From positions 1-11,736 of the forward strand of contig JALOMX010000027.1 in assembly GCA_025455245.1 (NCBI GenBank): a stretch of DNA of 11,736 bases, in the 5' to 3' direction. The notes beneath the pieces are model-generated. The model searched no databases. It was not told the origin of the DNA and saw only the letters and a list, made by a program, of their open reading frames with translations. Position numbers and translations under genes: made by a program. The first letter of the stretch is position 1. Every line of letters begins with the position of its first letter. Below are positions 1-7,890 of the stretch, piece after piece. This DNA is from Chitinophagaceae bacterium (lineage in GTDB: Bacteria > Bacteroidota > Bacteroidia > Chitinophagales > Chitinophagaceae).

Positions 1-530
1 TCGGGGCATCTAAAGTGTCTGCCGATATTTCGGTTCAGGAATATGGAAGGTATTTTGACATGGCTTCATGTGTTTTAAGGGGTGGATGTCTTACCGGACC
101 AAGTCACTCCGGTGTTGAACTGCATGGTTTTTTAAGCTACCTGGTTAAATGCAACCTTGAAGAAAAGGAATACACTATTTTCGGTTACAAAGGCAAACAG
201 GTACGAGATAACATACACTCATATGATGTTGCAAGATTCATAGAAGAATTTATTAACGCTCCCAGAATAGCAGAAGTGTATAACCTCGGTGGTGGCAAAG
301 AAAATACCTGTTCAATACTGGAGGCGTTTGATATTATTTCCGGTATCAGCGGAAAGCCTATGAAGTATAAATATTCAGATACCAATCGTATCGGGGATCA
401 TATATGCTACTATAGCGATTTGCGAAAAATGAAAAAACAATATCCTTCCTGGGATATTACAAAAAGCCTTGAACAAACTTTTGTTGAAATTTACGAAGCC
501 TGGATTAACAGGCAATCACTTGAAAGTTAA
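1..530 (+). CDS. NAD-dependent epimerase/dehydratase (extended SDR), C-terminal part
   Basis: Nucleotide-sugar epimerase or dehydratase of the extended short-chain dehydrogenase type, cytosolic, probably supplying a sugar donor to the downstream glycosyltransferases. The reading frame is open to the left edge (first full codon at 3), so the N-terminal NAD-binding GxxGxxG part lies outside the window. Visible are the GASK segment, which corresponds to the YxxxK active-site region, then [15 protein letters not shown], a long ELHGFL substrate-loop region, [14 protein letters not shown] and YNLGGG, all typical of the C-terminal half of this family, followed by a late NRIGDH motif. The codon at the YxxxK tyrosine position ends in TC, so it cannot be Tyr. 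The gene ends at TAA 528-530, 9 nt before the GT4 gene, and belongs to the same operon. The family is clear; the exact substrate is not. A relationship to CDP-paratose/tyvelose 2-epimerases is possible but unproven. Confidence 0.88.
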   Translation, partial: GASKVSADISVQEYGRYFDMASCVLRGGCLTGPSHSGVELHGFLSYLVKCNLEEKEYTIFGYKGKQVRDNIHSYDVARFIEEFINAPRIAEVYNLGGGKENTCSILEAFDIISGISGKPMKYKYSDTNRIGDHICYYSDLRKMKKQYPSWDITKSLEQTFVEIYEAWINRQSLES

Positions 531-539
531 AGGCATAGT

Positions 540-1757
540 ATGAACATCTGGATTGTTTCGCTTTTCGATCCCACACCAAAGGATAATACCAGGCCAATGC
601 GTTATATGAGTATTGCGCAGGCCGGTGTTAGTCTTGGACACCATATTACCCACATCAGTTGTACTTTTCGGCACAGTACAAAGGTTCAGAGGTTTCCCGA
701 AACAAATATTGTTGAGGTAAGTGAGCGCTATAGGATGGTTTATGTCCACAGTTTCCCATACAAACAGAATGTTTCCCTTCGGAGGATTCTTTCACATAAT
801 AAGTTTACAGGAAATTTATTGGAACTGCTGCCAAAACTTGGCAAACCTGATGCAATTTTGATTGCTATGCCACCGCTTATTACAGCCGATAAGTTGGGGA
901 GGTGGGCGAAAAAAAACGGGATACCTTTTTATCTCGATATCATTGATCCATGGCCTGATGTATTTTCAATTTTAGTTCCTAAATGGGTTTTACCTTTTCT
1001 AAAGATTGGTTTAATTCCATTTTATGCTCAATTAAAGAGGATACTGAATAATGTTTCGGGAGTGGTTGCCATCTCGGGGCAATACATAAAATGGGTAAAA
1101 GGTTTTGGTATCAACATCCCAAAAGCTGCCACATTCCTTCCATCGGTCCCTGTCGATGAGGTTCAGGCAAAAATAGAGAGGTACAAAGCTGCTTCTTCAA
1201 GACCATTGAACGATAAATTAAGGTGTATTTATGCCGGAAATCTTGGAGTTGCATATGATATTCCTTGCATTCTTGAAGCCTCAAAAATTATTGAGTCAAA
1301 ATATCCGGGCATGGTTGAATTTGTTTTTGCCGGGACCGGGCACTATGAGGAAGAGATTAAATCATTATCAAAAGAAATTAGAAGTATCCGATATTGCGGC
1401 AGACTGGATTATGAACATTTATTAATGGAATATGCAAATGCTGATCTTGGATTGGCGCAGTATTCTTCAGGGGCAACACAATCCGTAACGTATAAATTCT
1501 TTGATTACCTCAGTTCCGGATTGCCAATTTTGAATTCACTTCCCACAGAAATGGCAGAATTAATAGAAGCAAATGATCTTGGTATGAACAATGAGCCCGG
1601 TAATGCCGGTGCATTGGCCGCAAATATTGAAATGTTTTTGAATAATCATTTCCTGCTTGATCAACATAAGAAAAATGCTATAAGTTTTGCATTTGAAAAT
1701 GGCAATAACGACACCGTGTATAAAAGATTAATTAATTTTATAACAGATAACCATTAA
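540..1757 (+). CDS. Glycosyltransferase family 4 (GT-B fold), WbuB-like
   Basis: Retaining GT-B glycosyltransferase expected to add one sugar to the lipid-linked repeat unit at the cytoplasmic face of the inner membrane. The 405-residue length is normal for GT4. The N-terminal Rossmann domain opens with IWIVSLFDPTP followed by RPMRYMSIAQAGVSLGH, the layout of WbuB-like enzymes. The C-terminal donor-binding domain starts near residue 230 with CIYAGNLGVAYD, continues through FVFAGTGHYEEE and RYCGRLDYEHL, and ends with the KFFDYLSSGLPIL segment that contacts the nucleotide sugar. The start ATG at 540 lies 9 nt after the preceding stop, with a possible AAAGG site at 530-534. A hydrophobic stretch around residues 140-165 suggests peripheral membrane contact. 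Donor and acceptor cannot be read from the sequence. Confidence 0.9.
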   Translation: MNIWIVSLFDPTPKDNTRPMRYMSIAQAGVSLGHHITHISCTFRHSTKVQRFPETNIVEVSERYRMVYVHSFPYKQNVSLRRILSHNKFTGNLLELLPKLGKPDAILIAMPPLITADKLGRWAKKNGIPFYLDIIDPWPDVFSILVPKWVLPFLKIGLIPFYAQLKRILNNVSGVVAISGQYIKWVKGFGINIPKAATFLPSVPVDEVQAKIERYKAASSRPLNDKLRCIYAGNLGVAYDIPCILEASKIIESKYPGMVEFVFAGTGHYEEEIKSLSKEIRSIRYCGRLDYEHLLMEYANADLGLAQYSSGATQSVTYKFFDYLSSGLPILNSLPTEMAELIEANDLGMNNEPGNAGALAANIEMFLNNHFLLDQHKKNAISFAFENGNNDTVYKRLINFITDNH

Positions 1758-1767
1758 AACAATTAAG

Positions 1768-1995
1768 ATGGAAGAAAAATTATTTGATTTACTGAAAGAA
1801 GCTCTTGAAATCGAAGACAGGGATTTGAGTTTAAATGATAATTTCAGAGAATATCCGGAATGGGATTCTCTTGGACAACTATCTGTGATTGCCGCTCTTG
1901 ATGAAAATTTTGGGGTAGTAATAGACGGAGCAGAATTTGCGGGTATTAAAACTATTGGCGAATTGCTTGCAAAGATTGAATCCTCGGTGGGTTAA
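1768..1995 (+). CDS. Acyl carrier protein
   Basis: A 75-residue acidic acyl carrier protein that carries acyl intermediates as a thioester on 4'-phosphopantetheine. The attachment motif is WDSLGQL, with Ser34 as the predicted modified residue, followed by the helix II sequence SVIAALDENFGV. The length and four-helix pattern match stand-alone ACPs of secondary or glycan pathways rather than a domain of a larger synthase. It sits 10 nt after the GT4 gene and 36 nt before a ketoacyl-ACP synthase III gene, and a reductase and an acyltransferase follow. It is therefore probably a dedicated carrier for an acyl group destined for a sugar, not the housekeeping ACP. Presence of the attachment serine is seen directly; the dedicated role is inferred from context. 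Confidence 0.93.
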   Translation: MEEKLFDLLKEALEIEDRDLSLNDNFREYPEWDSLGQLSVIAALDENFGVVIDGAEFAGIKTIGELLAKIESSVG

Positions 1996-2031
1996 TATTA
2001 TTATATACGGCTGATTTCATTTGAATGAATC

Positions 2032-3096
2032 ATGGCATTTGTAAAATTTAATAAGGTTGGTATAGCGGGTTTGGCAGCAGCGGTTCCTCAAAATACCATT
2101 GAGAATTTACAATATACAGAGCATTTCGACGATGTTTCTGTCAAGGAGATCGTTGAAAAGACCGGAATTAAGCAAAGGCGATTTGCTCCTCAGGGTATGT
2201 GCGCGTCCGACCTTTGTTTTGCCGCTGCAGATCGTTTGTTAAATGATATGAGTATCGATCGTAATACAATCGATTTATTAATTTTCATTTCTCAGACACC
2301 CGATTACAGGATGCCGGCAACCTCTGTAATACTTCAGCATAAGTTAGGGCTTGCCAAAACGACGGCAGCATTTGATATCAATCTTGGCTGCTCCGCCTTC
2401 GTTTATGGACTCTCAGTGGCATTTTCATTTATGCAGACAGGCGGATTCAGAAGGGCCCTTTTGCTTGATGGAGAAACAAGATCCCGGGTGTACCACCCAA
2501 AAGACAGAAAGACAGCTTTTCTTTTTGGTGATGGTGGGGTGGCAGCAATCATTGAACACGATGAGAAATATGGCGAAAGTTTTTTCTCCCTAAATTCCGA
2601 TGGCTCAAAAGAAAGTTTGATCAAAATGGATGCCGGTGGTTATCGTAATCCAAGTTCACCCGATACTTTAAAAGAAAAAGTAGTAGATGAATCGGGTAAT
2701 ATCAGAACGGATGAGCATGGCTATATGAATGGAGCAGATGTTTTTAATTTTGTATTACTTGAAATTCCGGGAAATATTAAATCCACGCTTTCCTATTCCG
2801 GCGATACGGCAGAGGCGGTGGATTATTTCATTTTTCACCAGGCAAACAGCTATATGAACGGATATCTGGCGAAGAAATTAAAGTTACCTGAAATTAAAGT
2901 TCCTTCTTGCATTGAAAGCTTTGGCAATACATCTTCGGTCTCCATTCCGCTGACAATAGCTACCCAATTACGAGAAGAAGTTCAACTTCCGAAAAAAATT
3001 TTACTCAGCGGCTTTGGAGTTGGTATGTCGTGGGCTACTTGTGTCTTAAATTCGCCGGGATTTTATGTGAGTCCACTTATTGAACTACCCGGCTAA
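2032..3096 (+). CDS. 3-oxoacyl-ACP synthase III (FabH-like)
   Basis: Thiolase-fold condensing enzyme that joins an acyl-CoA starter to malonyl-ACP, giving a 3-oxoacyl-ACP. All three catalytic residues are present: Cys120 in NLGCSAFVYGL, His269 in FIFHQAN, and Asn299 in FGNTSS. The C-terminal LLSGFGVGMSWA motif, also typical of the family, follows. At 354 residues it is about 35 longer than E. coli FabH, as in the FabH-like enzymes of secondary and glycan pathways. It follows the ACP gene by 36 nt, and only 1 nt separates its TAA from the reductase ATG, so the three are probably co-translated. The likely job is to make acetoacetyl-ACP or a similar short 3-oxoacyl-ACP for sugar acylation. The starter unit cannot be deduced from sequence alone. 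Confidence 0.92.
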   Translation: MAFVKFNKVGIAGLAAAVPQNTIENLQYTEHFDDVSVKEIVEKTGIKQRRFAPQGMCASDLCFAAADRLLNDMSIDRNTIDLLIFISQTPDYRMPATSVILQHKLGLAKTTAAFDINLGCSAFVYGLSVAFSFMQTGGFRRALLLDGETRSRVYHPKDRKTAFLFGDGGVAAIIEHDEKYGESFFSLNSDGSKESLIKMDAGGYRNPSSPDTLKEKVVDESGNIRTDEHGYMNGADVFNFVLLEIPGNIKSTLSYSGDTAEAVDYFIFHQANSYMNGYLAKKLKLPEIKVPSCIESFGNTSSVSIPLTIATQLREEVQLPKKILLSGFGVGMSWATCVLNSPGFYVSPLIELPG

Positions 3097-3097
3097 A

Positions 3098-3865
3098 ATG
3101 GCTTTTGATTTTTTTACGCTGAAAGACAAAATTATTCTGATAAGCGGAGCTTCGTCAGGAATAGGTCAGGCTTGTGCAAGGCGATGTGCCGATGCGGGGG
3201 CTACTGTTGTGTTGCTTGCCCGGAATAAAGAAAGACTTCAGTCGACCCGGGATTCGCTTTTTCAATCCGACAAGCATATTACCATTTCTGCTGATCTGAT
3301 GAATGATGAACTACCGGAAAAAAGATTAAATGAAATAACCGAAAATCTGGGAAAAATTTCCGGATTTATTCACGCAGCCGGTATTTCTTCTACTTTGCCG
3401 TTAAGAATGGTAACTGAGCATCAGCTTTCGGAAATGTATAAGGTTAATGTATTAAGTGCCGTCAGTCTTACAAAATGGATGTCCAAACCTTCGCATTTCC
3501 ATGAATCCGGATGTAGTGTTGTTTGGATTGCATCAATAATGGGGATGGTAGGTGAAGTGGCAAAAATTTCCTACAGTTTAACCAAAGGGGCCTTAATTGC
3601 AGGGGCAAAGTCGCTTGCTTTGGAGTTGGCTCCCAAAAAAATCAGGGTGAATACTGTTTCTCCGGGGGTGGTAAGTTCTCCAATGACCGAGAATGCCGTG
3701 TATAATCAAACGGATATTGGTCGGGAAAGAATACAGGCACTTCATCCCCTTGGACTGGGTACTGTTAATGATGTGGCAAATGCATGTCATTTTTTAGTAA
3801 GTGACGAATCGAGATGGATTACCGGAACAAACCTGGTGATAGACGGGGGATATACTGCACGTTGA
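3098..3865 (+). CDS. Short-chain dehydrogenase/reductase, FabG-like 3-oxoacyl-ACP reductase
   Basis: Classical SDR of 255 residues, expected to reduce the 3-oxoacyl-ACP made by the preceding enzyme to 3-hydroxyacyl-ACP with NAD(P)H. The cofactor glycine motif SGASSGIG is at residues 16-23, the HAAG stabilising motif follows near residue 90, and the catalytic set is Ser146 (WIASIMG), Tyr159 and Lys163 (YSLTK). The PG motif of SPGVVSSPM and the C-terminal WITGTNLVIDGGY are typical of FabG-like enzymes. I place the start at ATG 3098, just after the KAS III stop. A longer frame beginning with TTG at 3080 would add six residues and overlap the KAS III gene, which is less likely. A role in sugar oxidation cannot be excluded, but the ACP/KAS III neighbours favour acyl reduction. 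Confidence 0.9.
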   Translation: MAFDFFTLKDKIILISGASSGIGQACARRCADAGATVVLLARNKERLQSTRDSLFQSDKHITISADLMNDELPEKRLNEITENLGKISGFIHAAGISSTLPLRMVTEHQLSEMYKVNVLSAVSLTKWMSKPSHFHESGCSVVWIASIMGMVGEVAKISYSLTKGALIAGAKSLALELAPKKIRVNTVSPGVVSSPMTENAVYNQTDIGRERIQALHPLGLGTVNDVANACHFLVSDESRWITGTNLVIDGGYTAR

Positions 3866-3899
3866 ATATCATAAATTTTTAAAACATAACACATTTACA

Positions 3900-4550
3900 T
3901 TGGTCAAGGTATTAATTATTGGAACAGGCGGGCATAGTGCCGAAATTGATGATTACATCTACATGAGTAAGCTGGCAAATCCCGACTTTGGATGGGAGAT
4001 AATCGGATATATTGATGATAATCCTGAAGCCTATAAAAGGTACAGGATGTCGGCTCCTTTTTTGGGGTCAATCAAAGAACATCAGGTCCGGCACGATTGC
4101 CATTATATGATGGGTATTGCTAATCTTACATATCGCAGGCCTATTATTGAAAGATTTTTAGAGGCAGGTGCTGAATTTGCAACCTTTATCCATCCAACGG
4201 CTACTGTTTCACCATCAGCCAAAATTGGAAAGGGAGTGGTTATTGCACCCATGGCAAATATCGGGCCCAACGTTTCAGTTGGTGATTTCACTCTTATCAA
4301 TTCCCGCTGTAGTCTCGGGCACGATACAGAAGTTGGGAAGTATAATTTTATCAGCCCCAATGTTTGCTTTTCTGGTTTTACCTCTATTGGGGATGAAAAC
4401 CTTTTTGGAATAAACAGTGCTACCATTCCGGGCGTAAAAGTGGGAAATCGCAACAAGATAATGGCCGGTATGATATTGCACAATGATGTCGGTAATGATG
4501 AAGTGGTTTTTTACAGATTTAAAGAAAAAATAATAGCTGTTCCAAAATAG
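3900..4550 (+). CDS. PglD/NeuD-family sugar N-acyltransferase (left-handed beta-helix)
   Basis: Acyltransferase of the PglD/NeuD/VioB type, which acylates the amino group of a UDP- or dTDP-4-amino sugar. The N-terminal PglD_N domain (about residues 1-90) opens with VLIIGTGGHS and includes GYIDDN. From about residue 95 a left-handed beta-helix of hexapeptide repeats follows: IHPTATVSPSAKIGKGVVIAP onward. The predicted catalytic base is His141 in SLGHDTEVGKY, matching the conserved GH(D/N) of PglD. The only start that keeps the glycine-rich loop is TTG at 3900; the first in-frame ATG at 3964 would delete it. No Shine-Dalgarno is visible, only an A-rich leader. The 216-residue length is normal. 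Known family members use acetyl-CoA; the neighbouring ACP, KAS III and SDR genes suggest a 3-hydroxyacyl-ACP or -CoA donor here. That donor is inference. Confidence 0.88.
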   Translation: MVKVLIIGTGGHSAEIDDYIYMSKLANPDFGWEIIGYIDDNPEAYKRYRMSAPFLGSIKEHQVRHDCHYMMGIANLTYRRPIIERFLEAGAEFATFIHPTATVSPSAKIGKGVVIAPMANIGPNVSVGDFTLINSRCSLGHDTEVGKYNFISPNVCFSGFTSIGDENLFGINSATIPGVKVGNRNKIMAGMILHNDVGNDEVVFYRFKEKIIAVPK

Positions 4551-4554
4551 TTAA

Positions 4555-5742
4555 ATGGGGTCTTTAAAAATTCTCTTTACCCTGAGCCATGCATTCAGCC
4601 CAACAGATGGAGGTGTGCAGCGAACAACCTATAAACTAGGGCAATATTTTACCGATCATGGATTTGAGGTGTTCTACTATTCACTTGCCCCAACCGGGCA
4701 TTATATGCCGGAAAAGGGCACTCTTTTTTTTCCTGATGTAAATGTTCCCCGTAATTCAGTTTCGCTTGGAAATGATGTGTATGAGTTAATCAAAAAATTG
4801 CAGCCTGAGATCATCATCAATCAGATGCCCTATGAGAATATCTTTAGGGATACCTTGAAAAAATATAAATCCGGGTATAATTGTTTTGTGGTTGGATGCC
4901 TCAGGAATTCACTATTCAGTTTTAAATCAAATGCAGAGGATATTCTTTTAAGAAATAGTCCGGCTAAGTTGCATCGTATTGTGACAAGCAAACCAGGACT
5001 AATGATAATGCAGCAAATTCATCGCATAAAACATAGAAAGCAGCTAAAAGAAATTATTGAAGTTCATGATAAGTTTGTTTTGCTTACACCAAGAAATGAA
5101 GATGAATTGAAATATTTTCTGACAGATTATGATAAAAGAAAAATTGATTATATCCCTAATTCAATTCCCTATGTCCATCAACCTTCAATACCAAAGAAAA
5201 AGCAGGTACTTTTTGTAGGAAATTTGAATGTACATCAAAAAAGGGCTGATCTGTTATTGCTTTTTTGGAAGAGGGTTTATGATAAACTTCCCGATTGGAA
5301 TTTTTTAATCGTGGGTGATGGCGACTATCGTCCCAAAATGGAAGCATTGATTGAAAAGGAAAGCATCCCTCGGGTAACTCTTGTTGGAAGGACAAATCCG
5401 GAAAAGTATTATAATGAGTCTTCTGTTTTTATTATGACCTCTGCTTTTGAAGGCTTCCCGAATGTTTTATTGGAAGCCCAAAGTTTTGGTTTGGTCTCAA
5501 TTGTTATCAATAGTTATTTGTCTTTAAGTTGGATCGCCAATGAGAATGCAGATACATTTTTTTCAGATCCTTTTGATGTAGAAGATATGTCAAATAAATG
5601 TATTGCACTTTGCAATAATGAGACTATGCTTGAGCAAATGAGCAAAAAAGCTCTTGAAAATGCAGGCAGGTTTACCATTGATAAAGTTGGGCGAATGTGG
5701 ATTGATTTTTTCAAAAAGAATCTTATGCTGAAGGTTGCATAG
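4555..5742 (+). CDS. Glycosyltransferase family 4 (GT-B fold)
   Basis: Second retaining GT-B glycosyltransferase of the cluster, 395 residues, cytosolic or peripheral on the inner membrane. The N-terminal acceptor domain begins ILFTLSHAFSPTDGGVQR, with the GGVQR glycine loop common in GT4 enzymes. The donor domain starts near residue 218 with VLFVGNLNVHQKRADLL, then FLIVGDGDYRP and VTLVGRTNPEKYY. The EX7E motif is present as Glu299 and Glu307 in EGFPNVLLEA. The ATG at 4555 is 4 nt after the preceding TAG, so translation is probably coupled. It differs clearly from the first GT4 of the operon (no shared N-terminal signature), implying a different linkage. The sugar specificity is unknown. Confidence 0.92.
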   Translation: MGSLKILFTLSHAFSPTDGGVQRTTYKLGQYFTDHGFEVFYYSLAPTGHYMPEKGTLFFPDVNVPRNSVSLGNDVYELIKKLQPEIIINQMPYENIFRDTLKKYKSGYNCFVVGCLRNSLFSFKSNAEDILLRNSPAKLHRIVTSKPGLMIMQQIHRIKHRKQLKEIIEVHDKFVLLTPRNEDELKYFLTDYDKRKIDYIPNSIPYVHQPSIPKKKQVLFVGNLNVHQKRADLLLLFWKRVYDKLPDWNFLIVGDGDYRPKMEALIEKESIPRVTLVGRTNPEKYYNESSVFIMTSAFEGFPNVLLEAQSFGLVSIVINSYLSLSWIANENADTFFSDPFDVEDMSNKCIALCNNETMLEQMSKKALENAGRFTIDKVGRMWIDFFKKNLMLKVA

Positions 5743-5780
5743 TAGGATAGTATAATGGTGCAGTCAAAAAAATTTAGGTA

Positions 5781-6926
5781 ATGATCCCCTTTAATAAACC
5801 TCATTTAACCGGAAAAGAACTTACTTATATTCAGGATGCAGTTGCGTCAGGGAAGATTTCAGGAAACGGTAAGTATACAAAGCTTTGCCAGCAAAAATTT
5901 GAAAAGGATTTCGGATTTTTAAAAACGTTATTAACCAGTTCCTGCACCGATGCCCTTGAAATGGCAGCCATATTAATTGGCTTGGAACCCGGTGATGAAG
6001 TTATTATGCCTTCATACACTTTTGTCAGTACCGCTAATGCATTTATTTTGAGAGGCGCAAAGATTGTATTTGCTGATAGCAGAAATGATCATCCCGGAAT
6101 GGATGAAAGCCTTCTTGAAAATTTGATTACACCAAAAACCAAAGCTATTGTTCCTGTTCATTACGCAGGTGTTGCATGTGATATGGAACGGATTATGAGT
6201 ATTGCAGAAAAGTATAATTTGTTTGTTGTGGAGGATGCTGCTCAGGCTATTGACAGTTATTTTATAAATAGTTCAGGAACAAAAAAGGCTCTCGGAACCT
6301 TTGGACATCTTGCGGCATTTTCATTTCACGAAACAAAAAATATTATTTCCGGTGAAGGCGGGATGCTTGCCATTAATCACCCCGGGTTTGTTGAAAGAGC
6401 TGAAATAATCTGGGAAAAGGGGACCAACCGTTCCGCTTTTTTCAGGGGCGAGGTCGATAAATATGGTTGGGTTGATATTGGTTCATCCTTTTTACCTTCT
6501 GATATCATTGCAGCCTTCCTATGGGCGCAGTTGGAGCATTTGCCGCAAATACAGCAAAAAAGATTTGCCTTATGGAATCAATATTTCAATGGCCTTAAAG
6601 GGTGGGCAGAAAACAACGGTGTACGTTTGCCGCATGTTCCCGGATTTGCCACGAATAATGCTCATATGTTTTATCTCGTATTCAGCAGGGTTGAAGATAG
6701 AACAAAGGTGATTGATGCCTTAAAAGAGAACGGCATCATGTCTGTTTTTCATTACATCAGTTTACACTCAAGCAAATACTATGAGCCCCACCATGATGGC
6801 CGGCCATTGACAAATAGCGATTATTATTCAGACACTTTACTCAGGTTTCCTATGTTTTTTGACTTAAGTGAAAGTGAAGTAGATCATATAATTCAAGTTA
6901 CCAAATCAATTAATCTGAATGACTGA
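5781..6926 (+). CDS. wecE: dTDP-4-amino-4,6-dideoxygalactose transaminase (WecE/RffA)
   Basis: PLP-dependent aminotransferase of the DegT/DnrJ/EryC1/StrS family. It converts dTDP-4-keto-6-deoxyglucose and glutamate to dTDP-4-amino-4,6-dideoxygalactose (dTDP-Fuc4N). The match to E. coli WecE, recalled from memory, runs along the whole 381 residues: MIPFN at the start, SGKxxGxG, LLTxSCT, the long block EVIMPSYTFVSTANAF, VPVHYAGVAC, VVEDAAQ, FSFHETKN with the Schiff-base Lys186, EKGTNRSxFFRGxVDKY, DIGSS, and NAHMFY near the end. Such continuous identity makes this the best-supported functional assignment in the window. It starts 38 nt after the GT4 gene and overlaps the next gene by 8 nt. The partner dTDP-glucose synthase and 4,6-dehydratase (RmlA, RmlB) are not in the window. 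Confidence 0.95.
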   Translation: MIPFNKPHLTGKELTYIQDAVASGKISGNGKYTKLCQQKFEKDFGFLKTLLTSSCTDALEMAAILIGLEPGDEVIMPSYTFVSTANAFILRGAKIVFADSRNDHPGMDESLLENLITPKTKAIVPVHYAGVACDMERIMSIAEKYNLFVVEDAAQAIDSYFINSSGTKKALGTFGHLAAFSFHETKNIISGEGGMLAINHPGFVERAEIIWEKGTNRSAFFRGEVDKYGWVDIGSSFLPSDIIAAFLWAQLEHLPQIQQKRFALWNQYFNGLKGWAENNGVRLPHVPGFATNNAHMFYLVFSRVEDRTKVIDALKENGIMSVFHYISLHSSKYYEPHHDGRPLTNSDYYSDTLLRFPMFFDLSESEVDHIIQVTKSINLND

Positions 6927-7869
6927 GAATTATCCGGTATTCACCATTTTTTCCGGACTTTATAACTCATCTAAAGTTATCCATCGCTTATTTCAAAGCG
7001 TGGAAAATCAGACTTGCCGGAATTTTGAATGGATCATTTTTAATGATGCATCAAAAGATAACTCACTAGAGTTATTGAATGATTTTCTTAAACAAATTCC
7101 GGAAATTGAAGTGAAAGTTTTCACCAATGAGACCAACAGGGGCGTAAGCTACGGAAGGGCAGAAGCACTAAAACTTGCAAGGGGAAAGTATTTTGTAACA
7201 TGGGATCATGATGATTTACAACTTCCTGATCAACTTGAGACCTTCCTCCAATTATGGAATGAATACGATAATAAGGATATTGGGGCAATTTGTTCAAGCC
7301 TGCAAAATGAAAATGGCGAACGTATTGGAAGACCTTTTCCATCCGAAGTTATGGTTTCAACTTATTTTGATGTTTACAGTAAGTATTTAATGGGTGAACA
7401 AAAGCCCGGTAAATTAAATGAAAGACATCTGTGTAATAAAACAGATAAGTTCAGGGAGGCATTGGCATTTATTGAAAAGGAAAAAATGGTTGTTGCCCCT
7501 GAGTATCCTAATGGAAGCGAAGTCTGGGGCACAATGGCGCTTCTTGGTAACAAAACGATTTATACCAATAAGATATTAAGAAAATATTTTATTGAACCTG
7601 GCAGGGAATCTATGTCTAAAGTTTCCCGTGAAAAAGGTGCCTTACGAATGTTCCGTGATAGAAAAGTCTGGGTCAATTATTTTGTTGATCTTTTGCCGGC
7701 ATCAGATTGGAAAATAAAAATCAGAACGTATCTTTCATATTGTCTTTATGGAATTTATGCGGGACATTCCTTCAATTTCCTGATAAGCAATGTTAGTGGG
7801 GGCTTTAAAAAAGCAATGGTAGCCGGATTATTTTTACCGGCAAAAATTTTAAAAAATCGTTTAGGATAA
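6919..7869 (+). CDS. Glycosyltransferase family 2 (GT-A fold)
   Basis: Inverting GT-A glycosyltransferase of 316 residues. The N-terminus FTIFSGLYNSSKVIHRLFQSVENQT and the following FEWIIFNDASKDNS form the nucleotide-binding part. The metal-binding DxD motif is D96-H-D98-D99 in TWDHDDLQLP. A region around residues 190-215 (NGSEVWGTMALLG) corresponds to the acceptor-side part of the domain, and the C-terminal third has weakly hydrophobic helices that may touch the membrane. The ATG at 6919 lies inside the end of wecE (8-nt overlap, different frame), a sign of coupled translation. This tight linkage to the Fuc4N aminotransferase makes it a reasonable candidate for transferring the acylated Fuc4N or the next sugar, but this is inference. 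Confidence 0.9.
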   Translation: MTENYPVFTIFSGLYNSSKVIHRLFQSVENQTCRNFEWIIFNDASKDNSLELLNDFLKQIPEIEVKVFTNETNRGVSYGRAEALKLARGKYFVTWDHDDLQLPDQLETFLQLWNEYDNKDIGAICSSLQNENGERIGRPFPSEVMVSTYFDVYSKYLMGEQKPGKLNERHLCNKTDKFREALAFIEKEKMVVAPEYPNGSEVWGTMALLGNKTIYTNKILRKYFIEPGRESMSKVSREKGALRMFRDRKVWVNYFVDLLPASDWKIKIRTYLSYCLYGIYAGHSFNFLISNVSGGFKKAMVAGLFLPAKILKNRLG

Positions 7870-7890
7870 TTTAATAAAAGGAATCTTGAT

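Noticed and set aside
3080..3097. Extended TTG start for the SDR gene
   Set aside because: It would overlap the KAS III gene and add six residues ahead of a normal FabG-like N-terminus; ATG at 3098 fits better.
4103..4483. 126-codon open frame on the - strand inside the PglD-like acyltransferase gene
   Set aside because: It is wholly antisense to a gene with clear family motifs, and its product shows no domain or start context of its own.
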